Below, in pieces: positions 39,122 to 51,105 of a DNA stretch of 64,000 nt. Position 1 is the stretch's first letter. Each line of letters starts with the position of its first letter. Below the pieces are notes generated by a model, which saw only the letters and a list, made by a program, of their open reading frames with translations, did not search any database and was not told the origin of the DNA. The stretch is from NCBI GenBank assembly GCA_948567375.1, contig OX419762.1:38297034-38361033 (forward strand), given 5' to 3'. Origin of the DNA: Lunularia cruciata (taxonomy: Eukaryota > Streptophyta > Marchantiopsida > Lunulariales > Lunulariaceae). The position numbers and the translations under genes are program-made.

Positions 39122-41440
39122 GAGAAGCTTTGACAAAAGAGTAAATGAGTGATTTGGGGGTGAGTGACAGATACTTTGGACTTTTTTCATGCTTGATGTT
39201 GCTTGATACAGACTTGTCATTCCTTCTAGTATATAATGTAGCATTCAAACAATTCTAGTATGTACAAACTATCATTAGAGATATACTTCTGGTGAGAGAT
39301 GAGCTGGTACAATTTCTGTTTGTTTCAACAAGAATCAGATTTCAGTTGTATGGAAGAGACAATGCATTGTAAATTTTGTCATCATTATTATTCACACCTT
39401 ATATTTCCACATTAAGTGCCAAGAAAAGGGTAATTGACTTCTTTTCCAAATTTGCTAGTTCAATGAGGATTTGTAAATTTTCTGCAAAGAGAATGATGAA
39501 GTTTAACTCTCGGAACTTTTTAATGATGGTTGACTCAAAGGAGAAGCTAGAGTCAATACATAACTTTAGCATTTTGGATCCCAACAAGTAAATATACTAT
39601 ATCCTTTGGGTGGAAGAGAGTGGAGAGAGAAATCACACTGCAAAGGCCAAGTTCAATAAGTTTAGCTCCTTCCTTTTATATTATGTTTATTTATGTTAGC
39701 CTAGATATGATGGAGGCTTTGATCCAAGCAATGGATGACAACGTTAACTAGTAGTTTTAACTTTAGATGAATCAGATCCAAAAGATCAAGTACTCATACT
39801 AATGTTTTGTGGAGGAGCATCACAAGAAACTGTAGAATTTGAAGAAGGCTCTTGTTATAGAGATTTTGGAGACAAAGATGGGTTTGACTTGAGAAGACTA
39901 TCATTACCAATGACAATGTCTTTGATATAGCCTTCCAAAATAGTGCAGTCTAGGAGGTCTAGTAAAATATCTTTAACCTGTGAGAGAAGAAAGAGAACAA
40001 AGTGCAAAAGGCAAGGTCTGGTGGTGAATCAAGGAAATGGGAGGAGTTGACAATCCTTATTTACGGGGACTTGAAGATATCCTCAACAAAATAATCTTTG
40101 AGTGCTTTTAGCCATCAACATAAAAGATTTAACCTTTGGCAAGATGTGCAAAGAGTTCCAATGAACTAAGATCTTCTACATTATGACAATGCATACATGT
40201 AACTTACTATTAGCTAGTGATTAGAAGATGGTGATGAAGATTTATCTTCTTTATTGCACATTGAAAGAAAACTCTATGAAGATTATTTGTAAGTTATCCT
40301 TCTTGGTATCAGATTTAATTTATGATAATATTTTGTTTGAGTAAGTTAGATTGATATTTATCTAATTAAATTACTCTTTTGCAATAGGAAATGTGAAGAA
40401 GTTTTCAATATAAAGCCATATGCACATAGGAGGAAGCCTAAAAGCAAGGCTTCAATTGAAGAAGAGGAGAAATTGGTGGTAGAGGCAGATCCTTCTATCA
40501 AATCTTATAGGTGTATTATTTCCTCCAATACACATTCTTTGGAGTAAAAATTCCAAACTATTAGAGCTTAGAAGAGGAACAAGATGGTCCAGTTAAGGAG
40601 CCTTAATCCAAGGAGATTTGTTAGCTTAGAGCAAGGATAAAAATGGTTGGCTATTTCATTCCTAACTAAAGGACTATCACAAGCTAAGGAGATTTTGATA
40701 CATCACATGGTAGCCATGGTAGATATCCCTTATGGATACAATATGAAGAAGATGAGCACAAAAATAGTTGTCCCTTCACAAACGTAGGTATCTTTGATAT
40801 TGTTTTGAGTTTTAAAGAAGTGATAAATTTAGACCATAGGAAATTGTTATCTTCTACTCCTCTCAAAAATATACCATTGTTGGCAAGATGTTTCAAGTCT
40901 AGTGTAGCAATTTCAGTATTTTGATTTTGTAAACATCTGAAAATTTCATGCTTTAATTTTTAGTCTTTCTTTTTCTAACTTGATATTTGTGTTTAAAGAG
41001 AAGCACTATGTCAAGCACTCTAGTTGATCACAGATCAATCACTCTCATAAGTAGGTGGTGATTCTATAATAGACAAAGGAGTGGGACAGAAAAATACTAT
41101 CACCTAAGTTGCTCACTCCAATTTATGACAACCATAACATAGGGTAGATTGTATAGTCAATTGTGTGCTTCTTTTCTATTGCATAAAAGTAAAGGAATCC
41201 ACATGATAGATTTCCAATAAATATGTATTGCAAGTGTTGAGAGAAATTCAAAACTTGGAATACAAGAGAGCAACAAGAATCCAAATCTAACTATGCAATG
41301 GAGCAAAAATCATTTATCAATATGGTCAAGAAAAGCATGCATAGAAATTAAACTAAATTTCACATGGTTTGGCAAACATCTACCTACATCCACAACTGCA
41401 TGGGATTTTTATATACACTTGAAATATCAATCAAGAATTG
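39122..41440. other. Intergenic stretch, no gene seen
   Basis: Short lysine- and serine-rich open frames occur (for example 39,376-39,591), but none has a recognisable domain, and no splice-consistent extension was found. Confidence 0.4.
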
Positions 41441-41833
41441 TCAAACAAGAACTATTGAAGTCACAATTGATCCCCAACACTACCTCCAACACTACAAATA
41501 TATATACACATGCACTTGCACTTATCTAGTTTGGAATGTGTGATGCAAATTGATCCCCTATCTAACCCTTAGTTTTTTGGTACCAATTTATACATGCCAC
41601 CTCACAAAGTTCCTCAAGTGGGAGCCGAGCTTCCCATAATGGTACATTCTGATAGTCCCGCCATAAAGTCTAGTAATGCTTGTAAGATACATTTGTCCCA
41701 AACTTCTATTTTAAATTAGTTTTTACCATGATTTTGGTATTTATCAAAAGCCCTTGAGAAGAAAATTCTAACGAGATAAGGCACACCTCATTTTCATATG
41801 TATTCACAGAGAAACCAGTCCCAATATGAATTG

Positions 41834-42282
41834 TGTCACGCCATTTGTAGTTCCGCATCTAGATGCTCGGACACTGGAGTTCCAGTGATGGTAGTTAGAG
41901 TTATTCTAGCAGTTTCTCAGGGACTACTTTCCAATGGTTAGATTTTGTGTTCAGGGTACTGACTTCATGGTGGGGCCCACCGTCACTTTGCACCATTTGC
42001 ACCGTCGAGTGTGCCGTCAGCGGGACCGTTAGGGTTTCAGGGCTAGCTCGAGTCCAGGGGGTATAGTTTCGAAGTGAGCTCCAGAGAGCTCACTTCTCTG
42101 ATGTTGAGCCTTCGAGTTCCTGGCTATGGTGGACAGAGGCCGGCGAGCGTCACCTGGATTCTCTATGCTTGAGTGGGTGTGGCTTGACTGTAATCAGTGC
42201 CCAGCTGTTGGCAGTTTATAGAGTGATAGATCAAGTACTGATCTGAGTTGAGTTGAGTTGAAAGTGTTAAGCAATCTGATTA
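41834..42282 (+). repeat. 5' terminal repeat M of Ty3 copy 2
   Basis: It starts TGTCACGCC and runs to 'caatctgatta'. It matches 51,215-51,662 with about 11 differences, all transitions. Unlike the 3' end, no U unit (107 bp) stands next to it on either side. Confidence 0.9.
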
Positions 42283-43536
42283 CATTAGAGAAGTGAAGTC
42301 AGGGGGAAATCGGGTGTAGGAACGTTGAGTGTTGGTGGTATCTCCAAGCTCGGTGGATCGTGATAGCTCAATTCAGGTTTTGTGTTTCCCTAGTGTGCAG
42401 AAGCTCGTGTAGTTGATGCAAATTTGGCAGTTAGGCGGACGGTGTGCGGAAGCGCTGGCCAAATTTTGAGCAAAGAAGGAGCAATTTTCGAGCAGTGTTG
42501 TGATTTTGAGCTCAGGAGGTGAAGGCAGGACCAATTTGCTGCGAGTTGGGCTCAGAAAGTGAAATTGAAGGTGGAGTTGGAAAGCTCTTCTCATGAAATT
42601 GTGATTTGGAAAAACCCGTTTTGTCAATTTGGCTCGAGTGGAAAGTTAGCGGGGGATTTGGCGGACATCCATCTTTAGGGTTTATGTCAGATTTTACGTC
42701 AGATTTTTGGGCCAGAATTGGAGGAGTTTCGCTGTTTGGCCAGATTTGGAGAAGTTTCGCTAGTTTGGAGGAGTTTCGCAGATTTGGAGAAGTTTTGCCA
42801 ATTTTGGAGGAGGTTCAAAGTGGCAACAAGAAAGGCCTCATTTGGCTGAATTTTGGCGTTTCGAGGCTTCAAGGCATAGGGCTGTGGGCTATGAGAGGCT
42901 ACGAAGGCCTAGAAGGGCCAGCAAGCCAGCTTGCTGGCGTGAGGCTAGCTAGTTTAGTGCAGATCTTGGTCATTGGTTGGCAAAATCTGCCTTTCTTGCT
43001 AGATTGTGCACAACAGGGTTTGACCCCTAGATCTCTTGTTCCTAGACTGGTGCCCTAGCCAACTGGTCCACCCTCACTTGTTGTCATAGTGACTGTGCCA
43101 CTGTTATCTATACACATGTAGCTTTGGCTAGGAGAGGCAGTTTGATCCCATTCTTGGTGATCCTGGTAGCTTAGGACTTAGATACGAACTACTCTTATGT
43201 CAAATGCCAAATGGTGGCAGAGTCACTCCCGTGTTGTGTTATGAGATGGAGGGTTTTTGTTTAGATTTCTTGTGATTGGATCCCCTCCATTCTCTGCTTC
43301 CTGTTTGTGCACCACGTTTGTGTGAGGTGCCCTGACTTTTGAGCGTTGGTGCTCTGGTGTGCTCTCGATGGTGAGGCTGGAGTGATGACCAGTCAGACTA
43401 CCTTTGTTTCTCTCCGGTGAGGCAGGAAGTGATGACCTGCAGACCGTGAGAGTGCGTGTTATGATGGCAGGTTACAGGTTGCCTTTCCCCTAGTGTAGTT
43501 ATCTCGGTTAGAGTTACATTAGTGGGTGGTGTTTAG
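42283..43536 (+). other. Long leader of Ty3 copy 2
   Basis: About 1.25 kb lies between the M repeat and gag. No clear tRNA primer-binding site adjoins the end of M. A stretch near 43,209 (TGGTGGCAGAGTCAC) has only partial resemblance to one. The region 43,260-43,490 is the part shared with the insert at 6,588-8,789. Short open frames here do not look coding. Confidence 0.6.
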
Positions 43537-43539
43537 TTG

Positions 43540-44600
43540 GTGTTGGCACGTGGCGGTGTTGGCACTTGGTGGGGTACTTGCGGTTGCGACTTGCGGTTGC
43601 AGTTGGTGGTTCGGGTTTGTTGGTGTGGTTACTTTGTCACGACGGAGTTCTTTGGAGATTCTAGAGGAGTTAGCCCTGCAGTACGCAGTGGGTTTACTCG
43701 GAGTGGTACTCGGTATCAGCCTGTATCTCAAGTCCTAGTGAGGGAGGAGATTGACTCTGAGTTGGAGTTCGACACAGGAGCTGATTCAGTTGAGAGTGCA
43801 CTTGGTGTGTCCGCACCGTTGTTGTGGGACATGGACGAGATTTATGGGGCCTCCAAAGGCCCTAGGCGTTACTCTGGTACAGTGGGTACCATTGAGTTGG
43901 ATGACTTCGTCCAGGAGTTCGATAGTTGGTGTGATGTGCAGCAGATGCGGAACCCGACTTTGTTCACACCCTTCATGGCATGGAAGGGGTTGTTTCAGCA
44001 CTTGGAGGGTCCACCGATGGACGACTACCATGAGTTCAGGAGAGCTCATTTGGAGGAGATTGAGTTATGGAGACAGTATTGGTCTCCTCACTATGTCTCC
44101 ATCACTTCAACCTCGGTGGCCAGGAGTAGATCGGCTGTACCTATGAGTTCTAGCTCGAGTAGTGTGGGTGGAGCTAGTGGAGGTGCACTAGCTGGAGATA
44201 GTGCTACTACGAGTGGAGGTACCGCTGCAGGAGGTGGTGTGGTACCGGGGTTTAACCCCATGGTTGAGTTCTTCCTATGTTTGAGGCAGAACTACCAGGG
44301 AGTGCGGACTGACAAGCTGAGGAGCTTGCAGGAGTTCCAGCGGAAGGCTGGAGAGAGCCTACGCGAGGCATACACTCGCATGAGGCGGCTGATCAGTTTC
44401 ACTCAGGGAGTTACTGAGGCCCAGGCAGTCCAGTTTTGGTATGGGATACTAGACAGGGAGTTGCGATGTAGAGTTCGTGATGCTACATTGTTGCAGGCTA
44501 CTTCGCCCACTTTGGCAGTAGTCTTTGGTTTGGCTGAGCGTATTGAGCTCAACATGGTGGAGGAGAGAGTGATGACAACTGGATTTGGTAGAGAGACCTC
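43540..44600 (+). CDS. gag region of Ty3 copy 2 (fossil)
   Basis: The gag-like protein has a retrotransposon-gag core near its middle and end. Motifs include a WCDVQQMRNPTLFTPFMAWK stretch and a QEFQRKAGESLREAYTRMRR stretch, followed by a helical segment, QFWYGILDRELR. A glycine/serine-rich linker separates them. Such proteins form the particle of Ty3-type elements. The same region survives in copy 1 at the left window edge. Confidence 0.85.
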
Positions 44601-44769
44601 ATCCACGGTTGTGACTTCTTCTAGAGTGCAGCAGAGTGCACCACGCCCAGTTGGTTTTTGAGGACAGGGTGGACAGCCCAGATCCTATGGAGCGAGTGGA
44701 GGGCCTAGTGGAGTTAGACCCTTACCCTCATTTTTGGGTCAGCAGCAGCCTGTGAGTGGTGGTGTTGCT

Positions 44770-44940
44770 TGTTGGACTTGTGGTGGACCTCACCATAGGA
44801 GAGAGTGTACTCAGGGCAGCGGACCTGATACCTCTGGTGCATCACAGCCAACACAGAGGCGGTGTGAGCACTACCATAGATTTGGTCATACTAGTGACCG
44901 GTGTTTTGACCTACACCCGGAGTTACGGAGTGGTGGGGCT
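44770..44940 (+). CDS. Nucleocapsid-type zinc knuckles of Ty3 copy 2 (fossil)
   Basis: Two cysteine/histidine clusters follow gag: CWTCGGPHHRREC, and then CEHYHRFGHTSDRC. They resemble CCHC knuckles that bind RNA in gag proteins. A glycine/arginine-rich stretch (GGRGGRGGGRG) follows. Copy 1 has the same clusters at about 490-650. Confidence 0.8.
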
Positions 44941-45799
44941 GTTATGACAGGTAGTAGAGGAGCTCCAATTCATGGAGGACGAGGTGGTAGAGGTGGTGGT
45001 AGAGGATCTACACCTAGTAGGGGTGCAATACCTGCCCTTACTTCTGACACAGCTATGGCTACTCGGATTGAGCAGTTGGAGCAGAGATTGGCTAGTATGG
45101 CTATTGCTCAGAGGAGATCAGATTCGGGTGCTGAGGCTTCCACCTCATATGCTGGTGATAGAGATGCTTTGGACTTCATGTGCGGAGCAGCACAGGTGGA
45201 TGCATCTGCAGCAGTGACTAGGAGTGCAGTACATGCTCCAGAGCTTAGAGGGGCATCAGTGGAGTTGGACCCACAAAGAGGAGAGGTTGGGAGACATGTC
45301 AGACTTCCCCAGTCTTTCACGCTATCTGAGGCATTGCAGACGACATCCATGGTTCCTAGATGTCCCAGTGCAGGTGTGGTAGGTGGTGATGGAGTACCTG
45401 ATGGAGTACCTGCTAGTCAGCCACCTGCTACTACACAGACTGAGTCTAGCATGATGTTGGGGGCGGCTCAGCTGATTATGCGGCATCCTTTATTTTTAGC
45501 CAATGACATGTTTACATTGGGAGTGGACCCAGCCCCAGTGTTCCGGTTGGCTGCCACGTTGTGTGAGAGTAGGGATGGTGCAGTTCCTACTACTAGAGCA
45601 GAGGTGGTTGGTAGTGGGGCTGACTTGGTTGAGGAGCATGGGATCCGTTCAGCGACCAGTGGTTTATGGTAGGCAGCAGCGGCTAGACTGGAGGAGTTGC
45701 CAGCTAGACCGGCCTTTGAGAGAGCACGGTTTACACTTGGTGTTGTCTTATTGGATAACCAGAGGGGGATCTTTTGTTTAGTGGGACCTTCAGGGAAGG

Positions 45800-46160
45800 T
45801 CTATACACCACAGAGAGTCTTGTTAGACTCTGGTGCGTAGCCCCTTATGTTGGGGAAGGCTGCAATTGTTGGTCTGGAGTTACGGAAGACCGATGTGGAG
45901 AGGTGTCCATTTCAGATCCAGACATCTCTAGGTGGTGGTTCGACACAGTACATCACACGTGGGGAGCTTGTTGTCCAGGTTCAGCCTGGTCATCCGACTG
46001 ATAGCTCAGTGGTGAGAGCTCAGGCTATTGCGATGATAGCTGAGTCATATGATGTGCTAGTTGGGGGAGCAGTGTTATACCCTATGGGTTTCAGCATTGA
46101 CTATTGGGAGGAGACAGCCTCTTATAGACCTGGTTGGCAGTCTGGTGAGGGACGGGTATG
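45800..46160 (+). CDS. Aspartic protease region of Ty3 copy 2 (fossil)
   Basis: A retropepsin-type motif, VLLDSGAQPLMLG in copy 1 wording, lies at the start, followed by strands typical of retroviral-type proteases (RGELVVQVQP; YDVLVGGAVLYPMGF). Its place after the zinc knuckles and before the polymerase is standard for Ty3/gypsy elements. Confidence 0.75.
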
Positions 46161-46529
46161 TCGCCTACCAGTACACTTCAGTAGTGGCAGTCTTGGCTCA
46201 CTACAGTCCGGGACCATGGCAGCATCAGTTTTAGCTTTCAGCGGTGCAGTTACTTGGCCTGGTGACTTGTTGGAGGGGAACGTCCATGCAGAGGATACTC
46301 CAGTACCAGAGGAGATCACTCGGCTATGGAGTACGAGTGGGATTGTTCCATCCACCTTGGATGTTCCATTGTGGAGTTCAGAGGAGGCATTGCAGCAACA
46401 TGCAGATCAGTTGGTGCAGCAGGCTTGGAGTGGAGCCTTCGTACCATCAGGGGATGAGTGTGAGGATGAGCCTCCAGAGGTGATTGCTTTGACACCTCTG
46501 GATACTACACTCATTGCTTGGCAGTACCC

Positions 46530-47500
46530 AGTAGAGGGGATATGCCTATTGGAGTTGTTTGGTGGGATCAGCACCGGACTAGCTGCGGTGTTACAGGCGG
46601 GTATCCGAGTACAGAGGTACTTGTATGTAGAGAGAGATGAGACTGCTAGGCGAGTCTCTCTACATCATGTGGCACACTTGGCCTATCGGTATCCGGAGTT
46701 ATTACCGATGTCAGCAGTCAGAGGTTACCAGAAGGCCTTACTAGGAGACATTTCCTTACTGGGGGCGCATGACCTAGAGAGACATGGGCCTGTTCACTTG
46801 GTGATTTCTGGATGGCCATGTCAGGGACATACACGTGCGGGCCGCGGTTTGGGTCTTCAGGATCCTCGTTCTGGTGTGTTTTGGGAGATGTTACGGATAC
46901 TACGACATCTCCAGGTTCATCAGTCTGTTTCTCCAGCTTACCTTTTGGAGAACGTTCCATTGATGGGTGATTCTCGCACTAGAGTGGTGGCGAGTACACA
47001 TCAGGTCCATTCTTGGATGGGACCTGCTGTATTGTTAGATGCAGCCAGAGTGGGATCACGGGCTCATCATCTTTGTCTTTGGTGGATGAACCTTTTACCC
47101 AGAGAGGTTCTACAGCGTAGTTATGATGGGATTCAGCGACTTGACCACATCCTTGTTGATGATATCTTGGATGTTGGGCGTCAGTCTCAGACAGTGGTAG
47201 TGGCTGATAGGTCACCTATGGTAGTGGTGAACCTAGTAGGACAGCCTAGAGCTACATTTCCCACACTCATGAGTTTCCCAGGCTCTCATGCTTTTCGAGA
47301 GGGAGGACCTGGACTTGTTTGGGACTCACAGTTACAGCAGTTGGTGGAGCCCAATGCAGATGAGAGAGAGAGCGGGCAATGGGTTTTTGCACCGGTATTA
47401 CCGTTGTTCCAGCAGTGTCAGATGCATCCAGGCGTCAGGTGTTAGGTCAGGCTATGGACCTGAACTGTTTGACCTGGATTGTGAGCCTTGGTTTGGCAGA
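46530..47500 (+). CDS. DRM/DNMT3-like cytosine-5 DNA methyltransferase domain inside pol (fossil copy 2)
   Basis: The domain would transfer a methyl group from S-adenosylmethionine to cytosine C5. Motifs in order: motif I LLELFGGISTGL (SAM binding) with a following acidic residue in YVERDE (motif II); GDIS (motif III); GWPCQGHTRAGRGLGLQDPRSG (motif IV, catalytic Cys in PCQ); LLENVPLMGD (motif VI, ENV); a VGSRAHHLCLWWMNLLP segment that resembles the VSxxxRxRxFWxNLP signature of DNMT3 and DRM enzymes; an ERE segment; and GQAMDLNCLTWIV (motif X). Order and the FW-N-LP-like segment favour DRM/DNMT3 over DNMT1 or CMT. It lies between protease and reverse transcriptase and appears in both copies. 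No separate host promoter or introns were seen. Confidence 0.88.
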
Positions 47501-48039
47501 GCAGCGTAGGATGCGCTTGATAGGCATCACCACTCGGACACTTGTGAGCCCTGTGCCTATCGAGACGATTCAGGCACATGCTGGGGGCGATGGACCGAGT
47601 GGACATGGTATTCTTGGGACACATCCAGTAGCTACTAGGGAGAGTGGTCTACTTGGAGTCCATCCAGGTGAGCGTGGGCTACTTGGATTACACCCTTGGT
47701 CCACATGGGATGCAACTAGAGGACGTATGGAGCTTGCAGCCAGAGTGGAGGGAGTTTTTCACACAGAGGTTGGGACCTCTAGTGGTCGGGAGCATGACAC
47801 CATTGCTCCCAAGGGCCTAGTGTAGCAGCCAGTCAGTACGTCTTCCACTCCTACTACAATTACAGAGGATACTTGGGAGCCAGATCTTGGACCCAAGCTT
47901 ACTGGAGAGGAAAGACGGAGGGTTTGGAGGTTCTTGAGGAGTCACACGAGTTGTTTTGCCTTCAGTATGAAGGATTTGGGTGCTCTGAAGGGACCTGGTA
48001 TACGGATTGAGCTGACTAGCGACACACCAGTTTTCCGAT

Positions 48040-49310
48040 GTCCTTATCGATATAGTGATATGGAGAGGACATTGATTCAGAGCCGGAGTAGTGACCTTTT
48101 TGAGGCTGGTTTGGTGGAGATTTCACATGGAGAGTATGCATCAGCGACAGTGATGCCAGCCAAGAAGGATATGCATGGCAACTATACAGATAGGCGGATG
48201 TGTGGAGATTACCGTCCTATCAACCGACAGACCAAGGTTGATTGGTATGCCATGCCTACACCGGAGGAGATTTTTGATGCGATTGGGCATGCAAAGGTCT
48301 TCAGTACTTTGGATCTTCGAGTGGGATATCATCAGTTGCCGATCAGGGAGGAGGATAAGTCCAAGACAGCATTTTGGGCTATTGATCCTCACGGCAAGGA
48401 TGTGTTATATCAGTGGAGGTTCTTACCATTTGGGTTGAAGAACGCTCCTGCTGAGTTCCAGAGGGTCATGGATAGGATCCTAGCTGGATTGGATTTTGCT
48501 CGGTGCTATATTGATGACATTTTGGTTTATAGCACTACTGTGGAGGAGCATGAGAGACAGTTGTTGGAGGTGTTTGAGAGGTTGAGATCTCATGGACTCA
48601 AACTACATCCTGGGAAGTGTAGGTTCTTCCATGAGCAGGTTGAGTATTTGGGTCACACTATCTACCCCGGAGGACTTGGTATCCAGCAGACCAAGGTGGA
48701 GGCTATTGCACGTATTCCTCAGCCAACGGATGTGAGCAGAGTGCGAGCATTCCTTGGGTTGGCGAACTTCTATCGCCGCTATGTTAGAGGATTTAGTGCC
48801 ATTGCCAAGGCCTTGATGAAGCTGACCAAGCTTACACAGGAGTGGTGTTGGGGAGATGAGCAGGAGAGAGCTTTTGTAGAGCTCAAGGAGAGGTTGACAT
48901 CTGCTCCTATTTTGAGGAGACCGATCAAGGGACGACCATTTCAAGTTCACACTGATTGGAGTATGTTGGGGCTTGGAGCGGTGCTCACCCAGCATGATGA
49001 TGAGGAGAAGGAGTTTGTGGTGGCCTATGCTAGTCGCTCCAACAATTCAGCGGAGGCAAAGTATAGTTCATATGAGGGAGAGTGCTTGGCAGCAGTTTGG
49101 GCAGTAGCACATTTCCGATGTTACCTGTTTGGTAACCCCTTCACTCTCATCACTGATCATCAGCCGCTGAAGTGGTTGATGGAGTCCGACAAGCTTTCAG
49201 GGAAGCTTGCACAATGGGCTCTGATTTTACAGGAGTATGATTTCACAGTTGTTCACAGACCTGGAGTGGTGAACCGTGATGCAGATGGGTTGAGTAGAAA
49301 CCCATGTCCC
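48040..49310 (+). CDS. Reverse transcriptase and RNase H of Ty3 copy 2 (fossil)
   Basis: The reverse transcriptase shows the Ty3/gypsy series: MCGDYRPINRQT, FSTLDLRVGYHQLPI, KTAFWAIDP, FLPFGLKNAPAEFQRVMD, and the catalytic box CYIDDILVYS. A connection region with FLGLANFYRRYVRGFS follows. RNase H then shows VHTDWSMLGLGAVL, YASRSNNSAEAKYSSYEGECLA and ITDHQPLKWLM. The match is typical of the Ty3/gypsy class, not copia or DIRS. Confidence 0.93.
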
Positions 49311-49689
49311 AGCCAGCAGGATCAGACCGGAGCACGTTGGCATGGTGAGACAGATGAGGAGATGGTGCCAGGTTGGCATGCATTGGCCTTTCTGTGTATA
49401 TTTGCAGAGACTTTGGTGGTATCTCTCTCAGTGCATACAGGAGGAGTTATTGAGGTCACAGATCCAGAGAGTGAAGATATTGGTACAGTTCAGCGAGACA
49501 TTCATGATGATGTCTTAGTGATGGACTATCTTTGCACTGGTGTTGTGGGTGGCACAGTTGGGGCCAAGGAGAGAGACCGTGTTCTTCAGTGAGCCAGACG
49601 GTTCAGATTGGAGGGTAGACACCTTTTGCGTGTATGGGAGGATGGTAGAGTGCGAGAGTACCACTTCCATCACAGAGACCACAGTTGGT

Positions 49690-50760
49690 CCGTCATGCTC
49701 ATGAGGAGCTCGGACATTTTGGAGTAAAGCGTACATATAGCTTACTCCAGAGTCATTATTGGTGGCGCGGTATGCAGACCGAGGTACAGCAGTTTGTTGC
49801 CAGATGTGTGGTTTTTGACCGAGTTAGAGCATCATTCAATGCTCCTACGCCACAGCTACACCCATTACCTATCATGGGATTGGGTTACCGTTGGAGTTTG
49901 GACTTTGCCGGACCTTTACCACTGACTGTGAGACATCATTGGTATGTTTTGGTGATGGTGGAGCACTTCTCCAAGTGGATTGAGTTGGTGGCACTTCCTG
50001 ACAAGTCTAGTGAAGGGACAGCTTACTCGTTCCTGGATCAAGTTCTTAGTCATTTTGGTGCACCAGCTGAGGTTTTGATTGATCAGGGTACAGAGTTCTT
50101 GGGAGAGTTTCAGGTCTTGTGTGACAAGGCTTTGATTGATCATTGTACTACATCCCGAGATCACCCTGAGGCAGATGGCTTAGCAGAGAGAGTGGTTCAG
50201 ACGGTGAAGAGAGGATTGCGAAAGTATGGTTTGCAGAGAGGCCACTTGGGAGATTGGGATCTCCAGTTACCTTGGTTGGCCATGGGCTATTGGTTCAGCC
50301 GGCAAGCCTCCTTAGCATCCTTCTCTCCATACTTTCTACTCTATGGACGAGATCCCGATTTACCTGCAGCCATTCGTTGAGATGCTACTGTAGTTTTGGA
50401 CTTGGATGACCCTAATGTATGGATGAGCGCATGTTCTCAACGGGCAGAGATCTTTCGGAGAGTGATGCCGATGGCCTTCGAGAACTTGGCGATTGCTCAG
50501 CATAGAGATACTTTACGCTATGCTACCATTCAAGGAGGAGGTTATAGACCCTCAATCCATAGATTTCATCCAGGCGACTATGTATATCTACAGCAGATAG
50601 CACCGACGACACTTGATGTTTCTACAGGCCGCACTATCTTGAGAGTGCGCAAGGTTTTGCCATCTGGAGTCCTTGTGTTAGAAGGACGTGATGGTGTTGT
50701 TTGGAAGGATCATGTGCACAATTGTGCGCCATGCTACCTCCCAAACATTGATGGTACTAT
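49690..50760 (+). CDS. DDE integrase of Ty3 copy 2 (fossil)
   Basis: An HHCC zinc-binding N terminus (HAHEELGHFGVKRTY ... FVARCVV) is followed by the catalytic core with the D, D and E positions in SLDFAGPLP, DQGTEFLGEF and DHPEADGLAE. A C-terminal basic/beta domain (FHPGDYVYLQQ ... GRTILRVRKVLPSGVLVLEG) follows. A DDE integrase rules out a tyrosine-recombinase (DIRS-type) element despite the split-repeat look of its ends. Confidence 0.92.
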
Positions 50761-50789
50761 GGACCCAAGCTTGGCACTTGTACGTGCAG

Positions 50790-50935
50790 GCTTGAGGTGT
50801 ATGTTATGTGGCTCTTCTGGTGGAGCTGCTACTATGTTAGTGTGTGATAGCTGTTCGAGAGGATGGCATATGGCATGTATGACTCCTCCCCTCACGGTGG
50901 TTCCTCACGGATAGTGGTTATGTCCTAGATGTACT
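50790..50935 (+). CDS. PHD finger at the integrase C terminus (fossil copy 2)
   Basis: A C4HC3 zinc-finger pattern is visible: CMLCG, then VCDSC, then WHMAC, ending in a WLCPRC-type segment. This is the PHD layout, a reader of histone H3 tails in known proteins. It stands where chromoviral integrases carry a chromodomain, so a role in choosing the insertion site is a natural inference. The same finger is seen in copy 1, where the 2.2-kb insert splits it. Confidence 0.85.
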
Positions 50936-51105
50936 TGACCTATAGCTAGTTCATTCTTTATATGGTATAGATTGCAGATAGGCGACTAACGATGGGGCTC
51001 CATAGCACCCGGCCTCCTGATCTTTGCCCATTAGAGGGTATACCATATACTTAGAGTAGATGGCTATCTGGAGTTAGAGGGACCTAACCGCCAGCTAGGG
51101 GGGCG

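Noticed and set aside
43209-43224. TGGTGGCAGAGTCAC as a tRNA primer-binding site
   Set aside because: It lies over 900 bp from the end of the M repeat and matches the usual initiator-tRNA complement only partly.
43786-44049. Minus-strand frames opposite the Ty3 gag and pol regions
   Set aside because: The plus strand carries the recognised domains. The antisense frames mirror its codon bias and have no motifs.
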